Shown here piece after piece: positions 44,251 through 51,461 of a stretch of DNA of 64,000 nucleotides. A program made the translations under genes and the position numbers. A model generated the notes under the pieces. The model did not search any database. It saw nothing but the letters and a program-made list of their open reading frames with translations, and was not told the DNA's origin. Every line of letters starts with the position of its first letter. Positions within the stretch are counted from its first letter, which is position 1. Origin of the DNA: Streptomyces sp. PT12 (GTDB lineage Bacteria > Actinomycetota > Actinomycetes > Streptomycetales > Streptomycetaceae); contig NZ_QEST01000236.1 of NCBI RefSeq assembly GCF_003311645.1, positions 1 through 64,000 of the forward strand, in the 5' to 3' direction.

Positions 44251-44999
44251 CCGACGCGACCGACGCCTACGCCGCCTCCGCCGAATACCTCGACCTCCTG
44301 ATCGCCCCGTTCTGGGACGCGGCGGGGCCCGCCCTCGCCGAAGCCATCCGGGACACCGACGCCGCCACGGGCCCCGTCCTCGACATCGGCGCCGGCAGCG
44401 GCCGCGGCACGCTGCTGCTCGGTGACACCCTGCCGAAGTCGGAGATCATCGCCGTCGAACCGTCCCCCGGTCTGCGCGCGGCCCTGCTCGCCAGGCTCGC
44501 CACTCACGACGCGCTGCGCCCCCGGGTCACCGTCCTGCCGGAACCCCTGCCCGCGGCCGAACTCCCCGACCGACTCGGCCTGGTGATCGCCCTCAACGTT
44601 ATCGGCCACTTCCCCCCGGCCGAACGCCGGGCCCTCTGGAACCTGTTGGCCACCCGGCTTGCCCCCGGCGGCCGTGCCCTGCTCAACCTGCAACCGCCGA
44701 CCGAGCCCGTCGCCGTCCCCGAGACCCTGGCCGCCACGGCCCACGTCGGACGCCGCCGCTACGAGGGCTGGGCCCGCGCGGAGCCGGTCGGCGACGCCAT
44801 CCTGACCTGGCACATGACCTACCGCACCCACCACGACGGCCGGCTGGTGGCCGAGCGGACCGTGAGCTACCCCTGGTACCTCCTCGACGAGACGACCCTG
44901 CGCGCGGAGGCCACGGAGGCCGGCCTCCGCGCGCGGCCACTGGGCCCGCCGGAACTCGGCCTACAGGTCCTCACCCATTCCACGGCCCTGCTCGCCTGA
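44247..44999 (+). CDS. class I SAM-dependent methyltransferase, 250 aa
   Basis: Motif I is VLDIGAGSGRGTLLLGD, followed by IIAVEPSPGLRAALLARL and VIALNVIGHFPPAERRALWN, characteristic of small-molecule methyltransferases with seven-strand folds. It is translationally coupled to the saccharopine-dehydrogenase-like gene and so under Zur box 2. It is the third methyltransferase in the cluster. Its target (a hydroxyl, carboxyl or nitrogen of the metallophore) cannot be told from sequence. Confidence 0.8.
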   Translation: MTDATDAYAASAEYLDLLIAPFWDAAGPALAEAIRDTDAATGPVLDIGAGSGRGTLLLGDTLPKSEIIAVEPSPGLRAALLARLATHDALRPRVTVLPEPLPAAELPDRLGLVIALNVIGHFPPAERRALWNLLATRLAPGGRALLNLQPPTEPVAVPETLAATAHVGRRRYEGWARAEPVGDAILTWHMTYRTHHDGRLVAERTVSYPWYLLDETTLRAEATEAGLRARPLGPPELGLQVLTHSTALLA

Positions 45000-45096
45000 C
45001 AGACCCTGGCGGTGCAGCGACGGCGCCAGCGCGGTCTGAGTTCCGCGGCGGCGCGTTCGCCCAGGGCGCGGGCGTGTCTGCTGGTGATCGACACAC

Positions 45097-46296
45097 CTAG
45101 CGGCCCACCGGGTCGCCTTCGGCCCCGTCGTTCCTGCTGCGCAGCGTCGCGTGGCCGCCGTGCCGCAGGGGCGTGTCCAGCTTCAGACGGGCCGCCTCCG
45201 TACCCGTTTCGGCGTCGAAGAGGTGGACCTCGCCGTGGCCGCCGCGGGTGATGGCGACCCAGCCCGCGCCGGGTGACGCCGCCACCGCACGGCGTTGCAC
45301 GCCCTCCCAGGGGGTGCTGCCGCGACGGGGCGCGCCGTCCATGGCCGGGAGGGGGGCGCGGCGGGTGGTCCCGCGGGCGGCGTCGAGCAGGATCAGTTCG
45401 TCGCCGTCCGGGTGGATGCGGGCGAAGGCGGTGTGGTCCTTCGCGAGGGCGAGCCGGAAGACCAGTCCAGGGCCGAGCTCTGTCCGGGTCGTTCGCCCGG
45501 TCGGGAGATCGTGGCACCAGGCGTGGTTTGTCCACTCCGGCCATCGCGGCGGGTCGGTGGGGCCGCCGCGCAGTGTCGACCACAGCGCCCGCCGCCGTGG
45601 GTCGAGCCGCAGATACCAGCCCCGGGCGGCCGAACCCCAGGGGATCAGCGGCCCCGCGACGAGTGCGTCACCGTGGCGGTGTGCTCGACGCACTCCCTCG
45701 CCGACGGCCGCGAACACCTCGCCGCCGTCCGGGTCCTGGGCGTCTCCGTGCCCGTCGGCCGGCAGCGGGAGGTGCGCGTGGGGCGTCGCCCGTGGGCAGC
45801 CGGGCGGCGCCCCGAGCAGGTCGGCGAACCGGTGGACGGCCAGGGCGCCGGGTTCCCTGTGGCGCAGGACGACGAGTGGCTCGCCCCCGCCCAGCACGGT
45901 GACTCCTGGCTCGCCCACCCGGGTGCGCACCCGGGACGTGTCGCCCGTGGCGAGGTCGACGACGGTCAGCAGATCCGACCACGGCTCGTCGTTCCTGCCA
46001 AGGCCCGTCGTGACGGCGACCCACCGGCCTGATGGGTCGACGGCGAGGTGCTCGGCCGGCGCGGCCACCGGGATCGCGGCGTCCACCAGCTCAGGGCCGA
46101 ACGGGGCGAGCACGAGCAGTTCGCCCCTGCGGTCGTCGACGCAGGCGAGGCGCCCGCCGGGCAGCGCCAGGAACCCGGCGTGCTCGGAGAGGTGGCGGCG
46201 GGTGAGGCGGCCGGTCTCGGTGCCGTCCGGCACGGTCAGTACGTGGACGGATCCTCCGATGTGGTCGGAGACGATCAGCAGTGGGTCGGCGGTCAT
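45097..46296 (-). CDS. beta-propeller protein, possible zinc chaperone
   Basis: The 399-residue protein consists of repeated strand-rich blades (GGSVHVLTVPDGTETGRLTR; GFLALPGGRLACVDDRRGEL; HLAVDPSGRWVAVTTGLG; HGEVHLFDAETGTEAARL), as in seven- or eight-bladed WD/YVTN-like propellers. His-rich loops occur (HAHLPLPADGHGD, RRAHRHGD). No signal peptide is evident. ATG 46296 is preferred over 46308 because GGAGG precedes it. It is divergent from the RiPP operon with a shared Zur box. AztD-type periplasmic zinc chaperones are propellers, so a zinc-handling role is possible but unproven. Confidence 0.6.
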   Translation of the reverse strand: MTADPLLIVSDHIGGSVHVLTVPDGTETGRLTRRHLSEHAGFLALPGGRLACVDDRRGELLVLAPFGPELVDAAIPVAAPAEHLAVDPSGRWVAVTTGLGRNDEPWSDLLTVVDLATGDTSRVRTRVGEPGVTVLGGGEPLVVLRHREPGALAVHRFADLLGAPPGCPRATPHAHLPLPADGHGDAQDPDGGEVFAAVGEGVRRAHRHGDALVAGPLIPWGSAARGWYLRLDPRRRALWSTLRGGPTDPPRWPEWTNHAWCHDLPTGRTTRTELGPGLVFRLALAKDHTAFARIHPDGDELILLDAARGTTRRAPLPAMDGAPRRGSTPWEGVQRRAVAASPGAGWVAITRGGHGEVHLFDAETGTEAARLKLDTPLRHGGHATLRSRNDGAEGDPVGR

Positions 46297-46342
46297 CTGG
46301 GCCTCCATCGCCGCGTGTTACCTGGATCACGCTCCCCGGTCT

Positions 46343-46357
46343 AGTAAATGATAATCA
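46343..46357. promoter_or_regulatory. Zur box 3 between the propeller gene and the RiPP operon
   Basis: AGTAAATGATAATCA matches TGAAAATGATTATCA (box 1) at 12 of 15 positions and is centred on the palindrome ATGATAATCAT. It lies 46 bp upstream of the propeller start and 67 bp upstream of the precursor start, well placed to repress both. Confidence 0.72.
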
Positions 46358-46424
46358 TATTCTTTAGCCTCTCCTGTGCGGCGTTCGTCCGATCGCCGTA
46401 CTCCCGTGCGAACAAGGAGAGTTC

Positions 46425-46550
46425 ATGGACCACGAGATGGAAAACGAGCGGGTCTTCGCGCCGATCGTCGACCCGGGCCAGCTGGCTCACGACTCGGCCT
46501 CGCACTCCAACGCGCTCGTTGAGAACCCCTTCGAGGACGACGGCGAGTAA
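46425..46550 (+). CDS. candidate RiPP precursor peptide, 41 aa
   Basis: A 41-codon frame with a strong RBS (AAGGAGA four bases before ATG 46425) begins MDHEMENERVFAPIVDPGQL and ends with VENPFEDDGE. The middle is Ser/His-rich (AHDSASHSNAL): Ser24, Ser26, Ser28 with His22 and His27. There is no Cys or Thr. It is the first gene after Zur box 3 and is followed by a hairpin and then the full set of azole-forming enzymes, the usual place of a RiPP precursor. The acidic N-terminus would act as leader. Core boundaries are unknown; Ser-derived oxazol(in)es beside His would give a metal-binding motif. Confidence 0.72.
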   Translation: MDHEMENERVFAPIVDPGQLAHDSASHSNALVENPFEDDGE

Positions 46551-46554
46551 CCAA

Positions 46555-46580
46555 GGGCCCACAACCCTGCCCGTGGGCCC
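46555..46580 (+). terminator. hairpin after the precursor gene (attenuator)
   Basis: GGGCCCAC (46555-46562) pairs with GTGGGCCC (46573-46580) across a 10-base loop; a second GGGCCCAC at 46599-46606 could compete. Hairpins right after a precursor gene typically let most transcripts stop there, giving excess precursor over enzymes. Confidence 0.6.
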
Positions 46581-46641
46581 GCCGGTCGTCTTCCGCGCGG
46601 GCCCACACCCCAACCACGGCCTACCCGACAGGAGACCCGAC

Positions 46642-47463
46642 GTGTCCCGCAGCCAGCTCGCCCGCGGCGTCGAGGTCGTCGCCGTGCCCGGGGGCGGTCT
46701 TGCCATCCGCACGGCCGACGGGGAGTTCCTCGGAGTACGGATCGGCGAGGTGGACCAGGGCGCGCTGCTGGCCCGACTCGCAGGGGCGGCGACGGGCGAG
46801 CAGGATGCCGAACTCGCCAGGCTGGCCAGGGCCTTCGAGGACGCCGGATATCTGGTGGAGGCGCCGCGGCACGCGGAATGGCCCGCCGAGCGCAGGGACG
46901 TTCGGCTGGTGGGTGACCCGGTGCTGACCGAGCCGCTGGCCGCGTATCTGCGGGCCGAAGGGGCGCAGCCGCGCTCGGCTGAGCCCGACGCGGTGACCGA
47001 CGGGCACCCCGCCGCCGTGGTCTGGTGCGTCGACGGGCCCGTGCCCGAAGGGATGTGGGACGACGCCGACCGGCTGCCCGAACGCGGCATCGCCTGGCTG
47101 CGCTGCTACCGCGAGGGTTGGCAGGCGTACGTGGAGCCGCTCGCTGCCGCCGCCGACGACGTCACCTCGGCCCATGTGCGGGCACGTCGACTCGCCGCCA
47201 CGCCCGCGCACCGCGAGCTCGCCGCCTACTGGAGCGGCCCACGCACCTCCGGGGCCCTCATCCAACTCGCCCGCCCGGCAGCGGGGTTGCTCGCCGCACT
47301 GCTCGCGGACGACCTCACCCGATGGGCCACCGACGCTCCGGACGTCGGCGGCCTGCCCGCTCGGCGCCGCCTCCGCCGGGTCGACCTGCGCACCTTGACC
47401 GTCACCGAGCACCCCCTGCTGCCCGTTCCCGATGTCGCGCCGATGCCGGAGAAGGCCGGATGA
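46642..47463 (+). CDS. azole RiPP leader-binding protein (RRE/ThiF-like, cyclodehydratase C component)
   Basis: The 273-residue protein has an N-terminal PqqD-like RiPP recognition element (VEVVAVPGGGLAIRTADGEF; LARLARAFEDAGYLVEAP). A reduced ThiF/E1-like region follows (DVRLVGDPVLTEPLAAYLRA; GIAWLRCYREGWQAYVEPLA) and a helical end. This is the layout of small TOMM precursor leader-binding proteins, which present the precursor to YcaO. No zinc-binding CxxC pairs are present, so the E1-like half is degenerate, as is usual for this group. GTG 46642 follows AGGAG. The stop overlaps the hydrolase start (ATGA). Confidence 0.75.
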   Translation: MSRSQLARGVEVVAVPGGGLAIRTADGEFLGVRIGEVDQGALLARLAGAATGEQDAELARLARAFEDAGYLVEAPRHAEWPAERRDVRLVGDPVLTEPLAAYLRAEGAQPRSAEPDAVTDGHPAAVVWCVDGPVPEGMWDDADRLPERGIAWLRCYREGWQAYVEPLAAAADDVTSAHVRARRLAATPAHRELAAYWSGPRTSGALIQLARPAAGLLAALLADDLTRWATDAPDVGGLPARRRLRRVDLRTLTVTEHPLLPVPDVAPMPEKAG

Positions 47464-48956
47464 CACCGGGCACCGTGGCCATCGACGGCTCGGCCATCGA
47501 CGGCTTGGCCACCGACGTCCGGCTCCCGGACGGCCGCGGCCCCTTCCCCGCCGTCCTCATCCGCACCCCCTACGACAGGCGGCGGCACCACGCGGAACTG
47601 GCTGGGTGGGCCCGTCGCGGGTTCGCCGCACTGGCCCAGGACGTGCGGGGGCGGCATTCCTCGGCCGGGAGGTGGCGTCCATACGAGAACGAGGCCGCTG
47701 ACGGGGCGGCGACCGCCCGCTGGATCCGCCGACAGCCCTGGCACGATGGGCGGTTGGTGGCGGCGGGTGCCTCCTACGCCGGGCACTGCGCGCTCGCGCT
47801 CGCGCTTGAGGCGCCCGAGGGCGCGCGCCCCGATGCCGTCATCGTCGCCGTGCCGGCGCTTGGCGCCGCCGAGACCGCTCGCGAACCCTCGGGCGTGGAA
47901 CGCCTCGCGTCCCGCGCTGGCTGGTGGGCGGCGCACGGCGACCGGCGGGACTCCGACGAAGGCGCCCTGCGGAAGGCCCTCGCCGCCGACCCAGGACTGC
48001 TCGCCCACCTGCCGGTGCGCGGCCTCCCCGCGCGGCTGGGCCGGAGCCTGCCCTCCTGGCCGGGCCTGTGGCGACACCGCGAGCGCGGTCGGATCGGGGC
48101 GCGGGCGAGGCAGGGCGAGCAGCCCCTGCTCGTGGTGGGCGGCCAGCACGACCACTTCGCCGCGGAGACCTTCGCGCTGTGGCACGGCTGGGGCGGGCCC
48201 TCGGCGCGACTGCTGATGGGACCCTGGGGGCACGGCCTGGTGGCCGAGCCGGGGCGCGACGCCTGCCCTGAGCACCGGGTGCCTCTCGGCGACCTCTACG
48301 CGCGCTGGGCTCGCCTCGCGCTCACCGGCGAGCTGCGGAACGGGCGCCACGGCGTGGTCGCGCTGGGCGGCAGCCCGCTGTGGGTGGCCGCCGACGCCGA
48401 GGGCGAGCCATACCGCCCCGACGTACGGGTGCTGCACGGGGCCTCGTTCACGGCCGATCCCCAACGCCCGGTGTCCTCGGAGGAGTTGGCCGTCCCCACC
48501 GAGGGGGCGCCCGATCGGTGTCTGCTCGTCACCACCGCGCTGCCGCGCCCGCTGGACGTCATCGGCCCCGCCGAGGTGCGGCTGCGGGCCACCGCCGATA
48601 CGCCCTGCGCCGACTGGTTCGCCCGGCTCGCCGCGATCAACCCCGAGGGCACGGCCGAGCGGCTCGCCGTCGGCGTCGTCCGACGCGCGGATCCTCCGGG
48701 GCGGGCCGCCGAGTTCACCGTGCCGCTCGGTCGGCTCGCGCGGCGGCTCCCCACGGGCACCCGACTCCGCCTGGAGATCGCCGGGCACCACTTCCCGGCC
48801 CACGCCCGCAATCCGCACACCGGCGACGACCCGGTCCTGGCCACCCGCCTGCGTGCCTCCCGACGCGAGGTCGAGGCCGACGGCGTGGCGCTCCGGCTGC
48901 CCGTGCTCCCGTCCCGACCCGAACCCGTCGATCCCGTACAGGAGATCCCGCGATGA
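47460..48956 (+). CDS. CocE/NonD (S15-type) alpha/beta hydrolase
   Basis: The 498-residue protein has the X-Pro dipeptidyl-peptidase/cocaine-esterase fold: LIRTPYDRRRHHAELAGWAR, the GRHSSAGRW oxyanion region, nucleophile Ser105 in GASYAGHCALALAL, a C-terminal His in LLMGPWGHGLV, and a jelly-roll domain with VIGPAEVRLRAT. It could remove or trim the leader or hydrolyse an ester/amide of the product. The precursor contains Asp-Pro and Asn-Pro pairs. Coupled to its neighbours by ATGA overlaps on both sides, it belongs to the RiPP operon. Confidence 0.8.
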   Translation: MTPGTVAIDGSAIDGLATDVRLPDGRGPFPAVLIRTPYDRRRHHAELAGWARRGFAALAQDVRGRHSSAGRWRPYENEAADGAATARWIRRQPWHDGRLVAAGASYAGHCALALALEAPEGARPDAVIVAVPALGAAETAREPSGVERLASRAGWWAAHGDRRDSDEGALRKALAADPGLLAHLPVRGLPARLGRSLPSWPGLWRHRERGRIGARARQGEQPLLVVGGQHDHFAAETFALWHGWGGPSARLLMGPWGHGLVAEPGRDACPEHRVPLGDLYARWARLALTGELRNGRHGVVALGGSPLWVAADAEGEPYRPDVRVLHGASFTADPQRPVSSEELAVPTEGAPDRCLLVTTALPRPLDVIGPAEVRLRATADTPCADWFARLAAINPEGTAERLAVGVVRRADPPGRAAEFTVPLGRLARRLPTGTRLRLEIAGHHFPAHARNPHTGDDPVLATRLRASRREVEADGVALRLPVLPSRPEPVDPVQEIPR

Positions 48957-50332
48957 CGGCGCTGCCGCTCGAAGCTCTCGTCGACCCCGTCTGCGGCATC
49001 GTCCGCAAGGTCAAGCCCGTCGAACACCCCGCGGGCGCACCGCCCCGCTACACCGCGCTCACCGCCGAGATCGCCGACGCCCGCAAGCTGGGCCTGTGGC
49101 CCGCCGACCGGGTGTCGCTCGGCACCACCTTCGGCGACCCCGAGGGCGCCCGAACGGCCGCCATAGCCGAGGGAATCGAGCGGTACTGCGGAAACCGGGT
49201 GCCGCCGCCGGGCCACCAGGACGCGCCGCTGCGCGCCACGGCCGCCGAGCTGACCGCCAAGGGCCTGCGGCTGTACGGCCCCGAGGAACTGCCGGCCTAC
49301 GCCGACTGGCAGTACGCCCGCGCGAAGTTCCCCTACCGCCCCCTCACCCCCAACACCCCGTGCCTGTGGACGCGCGGCGAGGAACGCCTGGCTGACGGGG
49401 AGACGGCCGAGGTCTGGGCACCCGTCGCGCTCACCCACCTCAACTGGCGCCAGGGCGAGCTGCGTTCGCTGCCCCGCACGCACCACCTCAACTACGCGGG
49501 GATCGCCGCGGGGCAGGGGTTCGACGACGCCGTCGAGCGCGGTCTGCTGGAGATCGTCGAACGCGACGCGCTGGAGTTGTGGTGGCACCTCGACGGGCCG
49601 ACCCGGGGCATCGACCCGGCCAGCGTGCCCGGCCTCGCCGACGACCTGGCCGGATCCGAACTCGACGTCCATCTCGTCGAGATGCCATCGGAGTTCGCCC
49701 CCTGCGCGGCCGCGCTCGTCCACGACCGCCGACTCGGCGTCCGCGCGGCCGGGTTCGCCTGCAAGTACGACCCGGCCGAGGCCGCCCGCAAGGCCGTGCT
49801 GGAAGCCGTCCACACCTGGATCTTCACGCAGGGCCTCATCGACCCCGACGGCTGGGTGTTCCAGGCCGTGGAGGCCGGGCTGCTCGCCCGCGGCCTCTAC
49901 CTGGACCACCGGGCGGACAGGCGCTATCTCGACGCGTGCGGCGAGCACTTCTCCCGGGTGCGGGACCTGGGCGCCCATGTGCAGGTGTGGCTGGACGAGC
50001 GGATGGCGGCCGAGGCACGGCGGTTCACCGAGCCAGCGCGGGGCGTCGTGCCCGTCGAAGCGGTCGAACGCGGCAGCCGGGAGCGACTTGAGCGCGCGCT
50101 CCACGACGGCGGCCACCGCGTCATGACGTTCGACCTCACCACCGAGGACGTGGCCGAGACACCGCTGCGCGTGGCCCGGGTCCTCGTCTCCGGGCTCATC
50201 CCCAACGCCCCCGCAGCCTTCGGCTACTTCGGCTGCCCACGCCTCGCGCAAGCTGCCATCGGCCGGGGTTGGCGTACGACCACGCCGAGCGCGCCGGAGG
50301 ACTTCATGCTCGCTCCTCCTCCCCACATGTGA
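48953..50332 (+). CDS. YcaO-domain cyclodehydratase
   Basis: The 459-residue protein has the YcaO ATP-binding signature elements: RTAAIAEGIERYCGNRV, then NYAGIAAGQGFDDAVERGLL and EIVERDALELWWHL, with AARKAVLEAVHTW later. The C-terminus is proline-rich (LAPPPHM), as in azoline-forming YcaO enzymes. These proteins use ATP to cyclise Ser/Thr/Cys into azolines on a leader-bound precursor. It is encoded separately from the leader-binding protein. With SagB-type dehydrogenase next to it, azole formation is predicted. The start overlaps the hydrolase stop by four bases. Confidence 0.9.
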   Translation: MTALPLEALVDPVCGIVRKVKPVEHPAGAPPRYTALTAEIADARKLGLWPADRVSLGTTFGDPEGARTAAIAEGIERYCGNRVPPPGHQDAPLRATAAELTAKGLRLYGPEELPAYADWQYARAKFPYRPLTPNTPCLWTRGEERLADGETAEVWAPVALTHLNWRQGELRSLPRTHHLNYAGIAAGQGFDDAVERGLLEIVERDALELWWHLDGPTRGIDPASVPGLADDLAGSELDVHLVEMPSEFAPCAAALVHDRRLGVRAAGFACKYDPAEAARKAVLEAVHTWIFTQGLIDPDGWVFQAVEAGLLARGLYLDHRADRRYLDACGEHFSRVRDLGAHVQVWLDERMAAEARRFTEPARGVVPVEAVERGSRERLERALHDGGHRVMTFDLTTEDVAETPLRVARVLVSGLIPNAPAAFGYFGCPRLAQAAIGRGWRTTTPSAPEDFMLAPPPHM

Positions 50333-50342
50333 GGGCGGCCCG

Positions 50343-51461
50343 ATGAACCTCGCCCTCGCCCTCGCCCGCGCTCGCTCCGCTGAGGAGCCGGGTCCCGACA
50401 CGCCTGCCGGGGCCGCCGTCCCCGACTGGCCGGGCCGCGCTCACTGCCTGCCGAAGGCCGGTCCCGGGGAGCTGGACCTCCCGCGGCTGCTCCGCCTCTC
50501 GCTGGCCGCCGTGGACGGCGCCGGACGGCTGCGGCCCGCCCCGTCCGCGGGCGGACGCCACCCGGTCGACGCCCAGCTGGTGGTGGGCGCCGACTGCCCG
50601 CTGCCGCCCGGGCGCTACGGCTACGACCCGCTGCGCCACCGCGCGCACGCGCTCGATCCCGCCCCCGACGACGCGTTGCCCGGTGCGACCGTCGAGCTCT
50701 CCGTCACCGCGCGGCGCACGGTCTCCCACTACGGCCACCGCGCCTGGCCCCTGCTGCTGCTTGACACCGGACACGCCGCCGCGGCACTGTGGCTCGCGGC
50801 CGCCGCGCTCGGCACCACCCCGCCCATCCTCCGCCTTGACGGGCTCGCCGAACACCCTCTCGCCGCACTGCACTTCCCGCCGCCCGTGGGTGCGCGCCGG
50901 GGCGCGGACGCGCCCACCCCGCGAGAGCTGCTGGCCCGCCGCAGCGCCCGGCCGCCGCTGACGGGCACCCCCTCGCGGGACGCGCTGCGGACGGTGCTGG
51001 CCACCGCCGTCGACGCGAGTGCCGGCGAGGTCGCGTGGTGCGCGGCGGTCGGCGAACCCAGTCCCGAACTCGTCGAGTTGGCGTCCGATGGCACCCTGCG
51101 ACGGCTCGCATCGGGCGAGGCGCGGCCGACTCTCGGGGCCTGGGCGGCTGGCCAGGGCTGGATGGCCGACGCGGGCGCCATCCTCCTCGGATACGGCTGC
51201 CCGGCGGACTCCGACGCGCCGCGGATCCGCCGGGCGCATCTGCGAGCCGGCTTCGGCGTGGGCCTTGCCCAGGTGGCGGCCGGCCGACGGGGGCTGCTCA
51301 GCCGCCCCGTCGGCTCCTGGCAGCGGGCGGACCTGGGCGCCGCGCTCGGCGCCGCCCCGGGCCGGGACTGGATCGTCCACGGCCTGGCCCTCGGCACCCC
51401 CACCCAGCCTTCGGCCGGGGGTACCCCCCACTCGCTTCGCTCGGAAGAGGAAACCCCGTGA
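50343..51461 (+). CDS. SagB-type nitroreductase-like azoline dehydrogenase
   Basis: The 372-residue protein contains the family motif RPAPSAGGRHPVDAQLVVGA near residue 60, a central ARRTVSHYGHRAWPLLLLDT with GHAAAALWLAAAALG, and a second nitroreductase-like half (DAGAILLGYGCPADSD; AGFGVGLAQVAAGRRG). SagB enzymes use FMN to oxidise azolines to azoles. The Tyr/Lys catalytic pair described for the family cannot be located with certainty. Its stop overlaps the GTG of the first ABC gene. It completes the B-C-D enzyme set. Confidence 0.82.
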   Translation: MNLALALARARSAEEPGPDTPAGAAVPDWPGRAHCLPKAGPGELDLPRLLRLSLAAVDGAGRLRPAPSAGGRHPVDAQLVVGADCPLPPGRYGYDPLRHRAHALDPAPDDALPGATVELSVTARRTVSHYGHRAWPLLLLDTGHAAAALWLAAAALGTTPPILRLDGLAEHPLAALHFPPPVGARRGADAPTPRELLARRSARPPLTGTPSRDALRTVLATAVDASAGEVAWCAAVGEPSPELVELASDGTLRRLASGEARPTLGAWAAGQGWMADAGAILLGYGCPADSDAPRIRRAHLRAGFGVGLAQVAAGRRGLLSRPVGSWQRADLGAALGAAPGRDWIVHGLALGTPTQPSAGGTPHSLRSEEETP

